DNA of 18,507 nt from Desulfobacteraceae bacterium. GTDB taxonomy: Bacteria > Desulfobacterota > Desulfobacteria > Desulfobacterales > Desulfosalsimonadaceae. The stretch lies in contig JAGGYV010000316.1 of NCBI GenBank assembly GCA_021162325.1, positions 1-18,507 of the forward strand, given 5' to 3'. Shown here piece after piece: positions 1 to 6,542 of this stretch (positions within the stretch are counted from its first letter, which is position 1; each line of letters starts with the position of its first letter). Under the pieces are notes generated by a model. It did no database searches. It was not told where the DNA came from and saw only the letters and a list, made by a program, of their open reading frames with translations. The position numbers and the translations under genes are program-made.

Positions 1-89
1 AATCCTGAGTAATGATTTGTACTTATCGTACCATGAAGAAGCGAAGGATGCAGCGCAACAAAGAATTTGGACTTTTTACGAAGCCATCA
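1..89 (-). repeat. MITE-like repeat, left copy (cut by window edge)
   Basis: The reverse complement of this stretch matches 7968-8056 with about five mismatches in 89 positions. It begins with TGATGGCTTCGTAAAAAGTC, the same terminal sequence seen at the right copy. The other end lies outside the window. No coding capacity is credible here; the short reading frames crossing it are chance openings. It is probably a non-autonomous interspersed repeat, and its orientation is opposite to the copy near 8 kb. Confidence 0.8.
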
Positions 90-111
90 TCGTTAGACAC
101 TATTTTTTTTC

Positions 112-140
112 CGTTCCCACGGAAGACTGCGGGAACCAGA
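112..140. repeat. Palindromic GTTCCCAC-type repeat
   Basis: An imperfect inverted repeat of the form CGTTCCCACGG...GCGGGAACCAG. A second near-copy lies at 555-582 and a diverged one at 292-319. Repeats of this form are common in intergenic DNA of many proteobacteria. No nearby gene explains it. Confidence 0.6.
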
Positions 141-291
141 AAACTCAAGGAATGGCAGACGCTCCTGGATAATCTGATTGGCTTTAGTGGCATTGTTCCG
201 ACAGCTGTGTAGACCACCTTAATGCTCCCTGCCTTGTAAACGGGCGCGTCAATATCGTGGGCATTCCATAGTAATCTTTAAACCATTAAAC

Positions 292-319
292 CGTTCTCAC
301 GCAGGTGCGAGGGAACGCA
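292..319. repeat. Palindromic GTTCCCAC-type repeat, diverged
   Basis: CGTTCTCACGCA pairs with TGCGAGGGAACG to form a near-perfect 12-bp stem. It is related to the repeats at 112-140 and 555-582. Confidence 0.5.
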
Positions 320-342
320 TAACATATAATCATATACACCAC

Positions 343-378
343 AAAAAAGGCAGGGTCAATTCCGACCCTGCCTTTTTT
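343..378. terminator. Bidirectional rho-independent terminator
   Basis: A 15-bp perfect stem (AAAAAAGGCAGGGTC and GACCCTGCCTTTTTT) with a 6-base loop. The A-rich left arm and T-rich right arm give a U-tract in either direction, and further T residues follow to about 385. The nearest gene that could use it is the minus-strand RdgC C-terminal half ending at 707, about 330 bp away; a plus-strand gene left of the window is also possible. Confidence 0.8.
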
Positions 379-418
379 ATTTTTTAACAAATCAACGTAT
401 TGCCGACAAACCCGTAGG

Positions 419-435
419 CCGGGTTTCTTACCCGG
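419..435. repeat. Short palindrome CCGGGT-N5-ACCCGG
   Basis: A six-base stem with a five-base loop inside a GTAGGCCGGGTTTCTTACC context, which resembles a widely scattered intergenic repeat. It sits between the terminator at 343-378 and the REP-like unit at 486-516. Confidence 0.45.
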
Positions 436-485
436 CAGGTGCGGTGCCGGAAAAATCGATGCGTTCTGTCCGTCTGCACACATAC

Positions 486-516
486 GGCGGATTACGCTTC
501 GCTAATCCGCCCTACG
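486..516. repeat. REP-like palindrome, unit 1
   Basis: GGCGGATTACGC...GCTAATCCGCC followed by CTACG is an almost perfect stem. A second unit at 610-640 differs at two positions. This form of repeat is common in intergenic DNA of many environmental bacteria. Confidence 0.75.
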
Positions 517-554
517 GATTTATCGAAGTTCCCGGGTTTACCATGATTTTTTCT

Positions 555-582
555 CGTTCCCACGGAGGACCATGGGAACCAG
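555..582. repeat. Palindromic GTTCCCAC-type repeat
   Basis: CGTTCCCACGGAGGACCATGGGAACCAG; the arms GTTCCCA and TGGGAAC pair perfectly. It is the best-preserved of the three units in this intergenic region and sits between the two REP-like palindromes. Confidence 0.65.
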
Positions 583-609
583 AGCTAAATAGCGATTTTT
601 ACCGCCTTC

Positions 610-640
610 GGCGGATTACGCTCCGCTGATCCGCCCTACG
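610..640. repeat. REP-like palindrome, unit 2
   Basis: GGCGGATTACGCTCC...GATCCGCC then CTACG. It repeats the unit at 486-516 in the same orientation about 124 bp downstream, and lies about 65 bp past the stop codon of the minus-strand gene ending at 707. Confidence 0.75.
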
Positions 641-706
641 CAGACTGTTCATTCATCCGGCAGAGCTTTCACCCTGCTGATAAAACACCTTCACAGGGTC
701 ACTTTC

Positions 707-1243
707 TCAGCTTTTTGCCGCCTGACTGATCCACTTTGAAATATTTTTAACCACCACCTGTTCCCACTCCGGGCTGACCCTGGATTTAATAAACTGTTGG
801 TACACAAAATTGGTCAGGTCAATGGCTTTTTCGTACAAATAAATTTTTTCAAGCACTGCGCCTTCAACATCTTCCGCCTTCTCAACACGACCGGTTTCCG
901 GCGATTTCAGCCCCCCGATATTGAGGCTCTCCCCCTTCAGGTTAAACCGCCATTCATTTTCCCCGGCTTTGACCACAAGATTGATCTCCGTGACCTTAGC
1001 CCCCTTCTGAAGGGCAATCACCCCTTCTTCAAGACCTGCACCGTCGCCTTTGATGGTGATCACTTCATCGCGGTTATGGCTGTTATTTTCCAGCACAATC
1101 CGATTTCCGATATAGATATCCGCCAGTTCCGCTTTCGGGTCCAATAATTTCTGCGTATCTGTTTCAATCATGTACCAGAGCCAGGTTAAAAACTCATGGC
1201 CAAGAAACTTATATCGATTATATGCAACTGATACATCAAGCAT
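707..1243 (-). CDS. RdgC-like protein, C-terminal half (178 aa)
   Basis: This reads as the C-terminal part of an RdgC-like protein (recombination-associated nucleoid protein family; E. coli RdgC is a DNA-binding ring that restrains RecA). The visible marker is a segment near the N-terminus, FLGHEFLTWLWYMIE, which I associate with RdgC-like proteins of Geobacter and its relatives, followed by a mixed strand/helix region. Its ATG overlaps the last codons of the upstream gene (ATGCTTGA, 8 bp), and AGGGGG four bases before the ATG can act as a ribosome binding site, so translational coupling is plausible. Alternatively a single extra G in the G5 run at that junction split one gene: removing one G joins the two frames exactly. 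I favour an RdgC assignment but am less sure whether the split is natural. Confidence 0.6.
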   Translation of the reverse strand: MLDVSVAYNRYKFLGHEFLTWLWYMIETDTQKLLDPKAELADIYIGNRIVLENNSHNRDEVITIKGDGAGLEEGVIALQKGAKVTEINLVVKAGENEWRFNLKGESLNIGGLKSPETGRVEKAEDVEGAVLEKIYLYEKAIDLTNFVYQQFIKSRVSPEWEQVVVKNISKWISQAAKS

Positions 1244-1862
1244 GCTGCCCCCTGTAGAATGTAGATGGTGAAAGTTTTTCCATATTATCCTTTTCCAAAT
1301 CCGTCAGGCCGCCTGTCAGTTGCGCGGCTGTATACGGAAACATCCGGATCAGCGACAGCTTGAAGGTTTTTGTAAAAAGGGTTTCCAATTCCTCGTTGGC
1401 GGCTTTTTGACTGCATAGAAACCATAAGAGCTTCTCCTCATAATTCCAAATCAGATCATACATATTCGGTGTGGCCGGCATGCGCATATAAAGCCGACGG
1501 ATGACCTCGTCCTTGATCTCGCTTTTCTCATTTCTATGCAGCGATTCCCGCTCGGACTGCTCCAGCCGCTTGTCAATAGCCATCTTCAGATGCTTATTGA
1601 CAATTTTTGTGGGAATGCTCTTTTTATCGATTCGCAATGAAAAAATAAGATGCGTGCCAAAAATATACGACGAACCGGAAAAATCCGGCTTAAACGGAGA
1701 TTCGAGACTGGTCCAGCCGACACTTTTATCCTCCGGCTCATTGTCAATCTCCCGGATAGCATTATTGGTTAAAGAATCCACCACCGTTTCCAGAAACGAA
1801 TCCTCTATGGTGCCCTCCACGCGGTATTGTGTAATTGAAACACTTGATGATAAAACGCCCAT
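1236..1862 (-). CDS. RdgC-like protein, N-terminal half (208 aa)
   Basis: The protein begins MGVLSSSVSITQYRV and carries a central segment with a basic helix (KTEKDSLKDEV-like, here EKSEIKDEVIRRLYMRMP) and an LLWFLCSQKAANEEL strand-helix. The order matches RdgC N-terminal domains, which bind double-stranded DNA and form a ring. A TTG codon at 1871 extends the frame, but AGGAG lies directly against it; ATG at 1862 sits nine bases after AGGAG and is the better start. The downstream frame at 707-1243 supplies the rest of the family length. The gene is divergent from the EndoQ-UvrD fusion at 2243. A 171-bp repeated element (1874-2044) ends immediately before its ribosome binding site and must hold or sit next to its promoter. 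Confidence 0.6.
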   Translation of the reverse strand: MGVLSSSVSITQYRVEGTIEDSFLETVVDSLTNNAIREIDNEPEDKSVGWTSLESPFKPDFSGSSYIFGTHLIFSLRIDKKSIPTKIVNKHLKMAIDKRLEQSERESLHRNEKSEIKDEVIRRLYMRMPATPNMYDLIWNYEEKLLWFLCSQKAANEELETLFTKTFKLSLIRMFPYTAAQLTGGLTDLEKDNMEKLSPSTFYRGQHA

Positions 1863-1873
1863 AAACGTCAACT

Positions 1874-2044
1874 CCTAACCCGGATAAACCGGAAAAGTTA
1901 TAAGTGAACTAAAGTTTGAAGTGAGCTAAAGTTATGGTTAATGCCTCCGGCATTGTCAATTTTTATATTAAAAATGATCGCGCATTTAGCGCAGTCCTCA
2001 ACTTTAGGCACTTTAGATCACTTTAGTCACTTCACACTTTTTGA
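1874..2044 (-). repeat. 171-bp inverted repeat element, left copy
   Basis: The reverse complement matches 6354-6524 with about eight differences over 171 positions and no gaps. The element is itself a loose palindrome: CTAAAGT-type units near one end (GTGAACTAAAG, GTGAGCTAAAG) face ACTTTAG units near the other (CACTTTAGATCACTTTAGTCACTTC). One end is CCTAACCCGGATAAACCGG; read on the minus strand it finishes with GGGTTAGG, feeding into the ribosome binding site of the RdgC-like gene. No reading frame of note is present. Confidence 0.9.
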
Positions 2045-2242
2045 ATTTTGAAACGACACAAGGTTAAAAACAAAAAGCTAAGCCCTCTCTTTAACCGCAA
2101 TGCCCTATACAGGCAAGAATTTTTTCCTGTAAAAAACAGATTGGAATTGATATGAAAAGATTGTTACCTGAACTGAGCGGTTCAAATTTTAAGAATATCT
2201 TTCGTTTTTAAAGAATTATATCATTAATCAGGATACAATTTT
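2045..2242. other. AT-rich leader region of the EndoQ-UvrD gene
   Basis: About 200 bp between the repeated element and the start of the fusion gene. It is AT-rich, and I could not assign a convincing -35/-10 pair. A 19-codon frame beginning ATGAAAAGATTG at 2151 is present but not supported as a gene. The ribosome binding site of the downstream gene is a modest AGGA about ten bases before its ATG. Confidence 0.4.
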
Positions 2243-5200
2243 ATGAAATTTATTGCCGACCTGCACATTCATTCCCGGTTTTCAAGGGCAACCGCCAAAA
2301 GCCTTAATTTTGAGAACTTATATATGGCCGCCCGCATCAAAGGCATCACCGTGGTCGGCACCGGCGATTTTACCCATCCGGGGTGGATCGCGGAAATTTC
2401 CGAGAACCTGGTCCCGGCAGAGCCCGGACTGTTCAAACTCAAAGACGAACTGGCGGCCGCATGCGAAAAACAGCTGCCGTTTGCTGAACCCGCTCCTATC
2501 CGATTTATCTTAAGCTGTGAAATCAGCAACATATATAAAAAATCCGGGGCCACCCGAAAAAACCACAACCTGGTATTTCTTCCGGACATTGATACGGCCA
2601 CCCGGTTTAACGCCCGGCTGGATCAAATCGGAAACATTAAATCCGACGGCCGCCCGATCCTGGGCTTAGATGCCCGAAATCTGCTGGAAATCCTGCTGGA
2701 AACATCAGATGCCGGTTTTCTGATCCCGGCGCATATCTGGACCCCGTGGTTTTCCATGTTCGGTTCCAAATCCGGTTTTGATACCATGGAAGAATGTTTT
2801 GAGGATCTGACCCCCCATATATTTGCGGTGGAAACCGGGCTGTCATCCGACCCGCCCATGAACTGGCGAGTCGGCAATATTGACGGCATCACCCTGGTGT
2901 CCAACTCGGACGCCCATTCCCCGGCCAATCTCGGCAGGGAAGCCAACCTGTTAGACACCGACCTGTCGTATCCGGCCATCAAGGATACGTTAAAAACCGG
3001 GGATGCCAACCGTTTTTTAGGGACCATCGAATTTTTCCCGGAAGAAGGAAAGTATCATCATGACGGCCACCGAAATTGCGATGTCAATATGACACCCGAC
3101 AAATCTATAAAATACAATGACCTGTGCCCGGTATGCGGCAAGCCCATGACTCTGGGCGTACTCCACCGGGTTGAGGACCTCGCCACCCGCAAGGAAGGAG
3201 AAAAGCCGAAAAAAACACACCCCTATTATCATGTCATCCCTTTGGCTGAAATCATATCTGAGATTGTGGGTGTGGGCCCGAAAAGCAAAAAAGTTGCGTA
3301 TCACTATGATAAAGCCATTAAAACGCTGGGATCGGAACTGAACATCCTGCATGACATGCCCATAGAAAAAATCGCCACCGCCCCGGTTCCTTTTCTGGGA
3401 GAAGCCATCCGGCGGATGCGTGCGGGGCAGGTCAAAATTATCCCGGGGTATGACGGGGAGTACGGCCGGATCAAAGTGTTTAATCCTGAAGAAAAGGACC
3501 GGTTGACCGGACAAAAATCTCTTTTTCAAATCCCAAAAAAAAAGGCATCGCCGCCTAAAAAAGAAACAAAATCCCCTCGGCAACCTTCAGATCAACAAAC
3601 CACTCCCCCCATTAAACAAAAGGAAAAAGAAAATAAAACAGATAAAAAATCCGACATACTGGGCGGCCTGAATAAAGACCAGTTAAAGGCAGCCACCCAC
3701 GAAAAAGGCCCGCTGCTGATTATCGCCGGACCGGGCACCGGCAAGACCCGGACCCTGACCTGCCGGATTGCTTATCTCATCAAAAACAGGCACGTGAACC
3801 CGGAAAACATTCTGGCAGTCACCTTTACCAATAAAGCCGCCGCAGAAATGGCAGACCGCCTGGCCGGGATGCTGGACAGCAAAACGCCCCTGCCCTTGAC
3901 GGCGACATTCCATGCGTTTTGTTTTAAACTTTTGAAAGAGATCCATCATAGCCATGACAAAGACTATGCCGTCATCGATGATTTTGACCGAAAAAAACTG
4001 GTCGAAGAAGCTATCCGTAACGTCAAAAAGTACATCATTGATTTAGACATCAAAACAAACATGGCCGTTGACCGTATTGTCTGCGCCAAACAGCATTTAT
4101 TGTCACCCTCCGATGACCTTGAACCGGTTACCGACGGCCTCAACACAAAAGATTTTGCGGCAATTTACGAAACGTATCAGCATTTGCTCGATGTCCAGCA
4201 CCTCTATGATTATGAAGATCTGATCTTTAAAACCGTTCGTTTCCTGGAATCGGATATAGCATCAAAAAATTTCTACAAAACCCGTTTTCCGTATATTTTT
4301 GTGGATGAATATCAGGACCTGAATTTTGGCCAGTACAAAATCATCACGGCCCTGGCCCCAACCGACGGTAATCTCTGCGTGATCGGAGATCCGGATCAGT
4401 CCATCTACGGATTTCGGGGATCTGATGTATCATATTTTCAAAAATTCACGGATGACTTTCCATCTGCCGCCCAAATCCGGCTGACACGAAATTACCGGTC
4501 TTCCGAGACCATCCTGGCCGCTTCTCACCAGATTATCTGCAAACACACATTAAACGATTTTGACGTAAACGATGCTTCCTGCCGGGTTTATTCCGGCATC
4601 AGGGGGCTTGCAACCATCAGTATTCTTGAAGCTGAATCTGAAAAATCCGAAGCCGTCGCCGTGGGTAAAACCATTGAACAAATGGTGGGCGGCACTGGAT
4701 TTCATTTTGATGATTTTAACACCGGCCCGAATGCGCCAGACAAAACAGACGCCCTTCACGGTGACTACCGGGCGTTTTCGGATTTTGCGATTCTCTTCCG
4801 GACAAAAGCGCAGGGGAAAGTCATTGCCGAAGTTTTAAGCAACGCCGGGATTCCCTGCCAGATGGCAAGCAAGGAAAACGCGTTCTGCATGAAAGGCATA
4901 CTGGAACTTCTCTCATTACTGAAAATTGCTGAAGGATACGGCGCTTACATTGATTTTGAGCGAGTCAACGCCATCATTGACCATGGGATAGAAAAACAAG
5001 ATTTAGAGGCGCTCAAGACATGGGGATATAACAACCGTTACCCGTTGAGTGGACTTATGGCGGAAGCAGAAAGGCTGACGATTGAAGGATTAACCAGTGC
5101 CGGCCGTCGACGCCTGGACGTAATGCTGAAATTTATCGCCGGTTATGCCCGGCACATCGCCGGATTGAGCGTCAAAGACAAACTGATCTATCTGGCAAAA

Positions 5201-5689
5201 CAGGCCCAGAATAAAAACCGGTTAAAGTCAGACCCAAAAGTCCGTGAGGCCTTTGATCATGTCATCCGGGTGGCTGAAACGTTTGGTGAAAACACGTCCG
5301 GATTTCTGGAGACCACCGCCCTGCAAAGTGATCCTGATATTTTTGACGCCCAAAGCCAGAAGGTGTCTTTGATGACGATTCATGCGGCCAAAGGCCTGGA
5401 ATTTCCGGTTGTGTTCATTGCCGGATGTGAAAACGGCCTGATTCCCTTTATCCGTCACAATGCGGACTTATGTGATATGGATGAAGAACGCCGGCTGTTT
5501 TATGTGGCCATGACCCGGGCAAAGGAACATTTATTCTTTACCCGGACAAAAAAGCGGACGATTTATGGGAAAACAAATTTCAGAGATATCTCCCCATTTA
5601 TTGCCGACATTGAAAACAAGCTGCTGAAAAAAGAGAATCACCCCGCCATAAAGAAAAAAAAGGGGCCGGTGCAGATGACGTTGTTTTGA
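2243..5689 (+). CDS. EndoQ-like PHP endonuclease fused to UvrD/Rep helicase (1148 aa)
   Basis: Residues 1 to about 412 resemble endonuclease Q (TIGR00375-type PHP proteins), which nick DNA 5' of deaminated bases. PHP metal ligands are visible: H8/H10 in DLHIHS, D42 in GTGDFTHPGW, E93, H108, H164 in PAHIWTPWF, D223/H225 in SNSDAHS. A zinc-finger-like unit follows (C279, C295, C298, possibly H308). QKSLF at 424-428 ends this module. A lysine-rich linker (about 430-473) leads to a superfamily 1 helicase: Walker A GPGTGKT 496-502, DEYQD 688-692, GDPDQSIYGFRG, LTRNYRS, TIHAAKGLEFPVVF and FYVAMTRAKEH. The protein ends in QMTLF, like a beta-clamp-binding motif. Inferred role: incise at deaminated bases and unwind from the nick. 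All signature motifs of both halves look intact. Stop codon 5687-5689. Confidence 0.9.
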   Translation: MKFIADLHIHSRFSRATAKSLNFENLYMAARIKGITVVGTGDFTHPGWIAEISENLVPAEPGLFKLKDELAAACEKQLPFAEPAPIRFILSCEISNIYKKSGATRKNHNLVFLPDIDTATRFNARLDQIGNIKSDGRPILGLDARNLLEILLETSDAGFLIPAHIWTPWFSMFGSKSGFDTMEECFEDLTPHIFAVETGLSSDPPMNWRVGNIDGITLVSNSDAHSPANLGREANLLDTDLSYPAIKDTLKTGDANRFLGTIEFFPEEGKYHHDGHRNCDVNMTPDKSIKYNDLCPVCGKPMTLGVLHRVEDLATRKEGEKPKKTHPYYHVIPLAEIISEIVGVGPKSKKVAYHYDKAIKTLGSELNILHDMPIEKIATAPVPFLGEAIRRMRAGQVKIIPGYDGEYGRIKVFNPEEKDRLTGQKSLFQIPKKKASPPKKETKSPRQPSDQQTTPPIKQKEKENKTDKKSDILGGLNKDQLKAATHEKGPLLIIAGPGTGKTRTLTCRIAYLIKNRHVNPENILAVTFTNKAAAEMADRLAGMLDSKTPLPLTATFHAFCFKLLKEIHHSHDKDYAVIDDFDRKKLVEEAIRNVKKYIIDLDIKTNMAVDRIVCAKQHLLSPSDDLEPVTDGLNTKDFAAIYETYQHLLDVQHLYDYEDLIFKTVRFLESDIASKNFYKTRFPYIFVDEYQDLNFGQYKIITALAPTDGNLCVIGDPDQSIYGFRGSDVSYFQKFTDDFPSAAQIRLTRNYRSSETILAASHQIICKHTLNDFDVNDASCRVYSGIRGLATISILEAESEKSEAVAVGKTIEQMVGGTGFHFDDFNTGPNAPDKTDALHGDYRAFSDFAILFRTKAQGKVIAEVLSNAGIPCQMASKENAFCMKGILELLSLLKIAEGYGAYIDFERVNAIIDHGIEKQDLEALKTWGYNNRYPLSGLMAEAERLTIEGLTSAGRRRLDVMLKFIAGYARHIAGLSVKDKLIYLAKQAQNKNRLKSDPKVREAFDHVIRVAETFGENTSGFLETTALQSDPDIFDAQSQKVSLMTIHAAKGLEFPVVFIAGCENGLIPFIRHNADLCDMDEERRLFYVAMTRAKEHLFFTRTKKRTIYGKTNFRDISPFIADIENKLLKKENHPAIKKKKGPVQMTLF

Positions 5690-5713
5690 TAAATTTTTAG
5701 AAAAAATTTATCA
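5687..5713. terminator. AT-rich hairpin overlapping the helicase stop codon
   Basis: TGATAAATTTTT and AAAAATTTATCA form a perfect 12-bp stem with a three-base loop, and the TGA is the stop codon of the fusion gene. The stem is weak (only A-T pairs apart from two) and lacks a separate T-run, so it may attenuate rather than stop transcription into the CBS gene 25 bp downstream. Confidence 0.4.
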
Positions 5714-5737
5714 GTAACCTTTAATCGGAGTTTTATC

Positions 5738-6301
5738 GTGGATGAATATTTCATTAAGGACCTGATGGTTCCCATTTCCGAGTATGCGACGGTTCCCGTC
5801 GGGGCCACTTTATTTGAAGCCTATCTGGCCCTGGAAAAAGCACAGGAAAAATATGACCATGACAAGTACCGTCATCGCGCAATTCTGGTTTTAGATAAAA
5901 ATAACCGGGTCATTGGCAAAGTCGGCCAGTTGGATGTGTTGCGCGCACTGGAGCCAAAAAATGAAAATTTTAAAATGTTTGAGGATATCAGCAAATACGA
6001 ATTCAGTTCACAATTTATCCTGAGTCTGCGCGAACAATACCTGATGCAGGATGAACCCCTGAGCAATATTTGTAAAAAGGGTGCCCAAATAAAAGTGGAA
6101 GATTTAATGCGCGCCCCGACCGAAGGCGAATATGTCGAAGAAAACACCACTTTAAATACCGCCATCCATCAACTGGTTCGCGGTTCTCATATGGCACTGC
6201 TGGTAACCAGGAATAATGAGATTGTGGGTATTTTAAGGTTAGCGGACGTTTTTGCGGCCATTTTCCATACCATGAAAAAATGTGAAATAGATAATCAGTA
6301 A
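5738..6301 (+). CDS. Two-CBS-domain protein, paralogue 1 (187 aa)
   Basis: The protein consists essentially of two CBS domains: the first from KDLMVPISEYATV through VIGKVGQLDVLRALEP, the second from VEDLMRAPTEGEYVEE through EIVGILRLADVFAAIF. CBS pairs usually bind adenine nucleotides or SAM and act as energy or ligand sensors; there is no attached catalytic or membrane domain, so it must act through a partner. It starts with GTG, with CGGAG seven bases before it. It lies 48 bp after the EndoQ-UvrD gene, and an AT-rich hairpin intervenes. It shares roughly half its residues with the protein at 8474-9034, including RYRHR, GQLD and SNICKK, so the two are paralogues. The nucleotide ligand cannot be read from the sequence. 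Confidence 0.9.
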   Translation: MDEYFIKDLMVPISEYATVPVGATLFEAYLALEKAQEKYDHDKYRHRAILVLDKNNRVIGKVGQLDVLRALEPKNENFKMFEDISKYEFSSQFILSLREQYLMQDEPLSNICKKGAQIKVEDLMRAPTEGEYVEENTTLNTAIHQLVRGSHMALLVTRNNEIVGILRLADVFAAIFHTMKKCEIDNQ

Positions 6302-6353
6302 TTAGGTGCTTATCTCTGATTTTTGTGTTTTTTGGGCAAAATTTTTTAAAAAC

Positions 6354-6524
6354 TCAAAAAGTGTGAAGTGACTAAAGTGATCTAAAATGCCTAAAGTTGT
6401 GGACTGCGCTAAACGCGCGATCATTTTTAACATAAAAATTGAAAATGCCGAAGGTATTAACCATAACTTTAGCTCACTTCAAACTTTAGTTCACTTTTAA
6501 CTTTTCCGGTTTATCCGGGTTAGG
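6354..6524 (+). repeat. 171-bp inverted repeat element, right copy
   Basis: This is the inverted partner of 1874-2044, with about 95 percent identity over the same length. Three CTAAAGT/CTAAAAT units spaced about 9-10 bp apart lie near its left end, and ACTTTAGCTCACTT / ACTTTAGTTCACTT units lie near its right end around a central GCGCTAAACGCGCGATC. The element ends in GGGTTAGG, directly before the AAGGA ribosome binding site of the gene at 6543, mirroring the arrangement in front of the RdgC-like gene. Confidence 0.9.
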
Positions 6525-6542
6525 TAAGGAAACTTAAATATT

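Noticed and set aside
12..629. Several 60-65 residue frames across the left intergenic region
   Set aside because: They cross palindromic repeats and the terminator, lack convincing ribosome binding sites and encode no recognisable motifs.
112..640. A CRISPR array
   Set aside because: The repeats differ in type and spacing and are palindromes of dispersed families; there are no uniform spacers and no cas genes.
1862..1871. TTG at 1871 as start of the RdgC N-terminal half
   Set aside because: It directly abuts AGGAG with no spacer; ATG at 1862 has normal spacing and gives the family-like MGVLS N-terminus.
2151..2210. A 19-codon frame starting ATGAAAAGATTG ahead of the EndoQ-UvrD gene, possibly a leader peptide
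   Set aside because: Weak ribosome binding site, no attenuator-like structure and no amino acid bias; a chance frame in AT-rich DNA is as likely.
3017..3583. A 188-codon minus-strand frame opposite the EndoQ module
   Set aside because: It is antisense to a region dense with conserved PHP and zinc-finger motifs, and its composition looks like a shadow frame.
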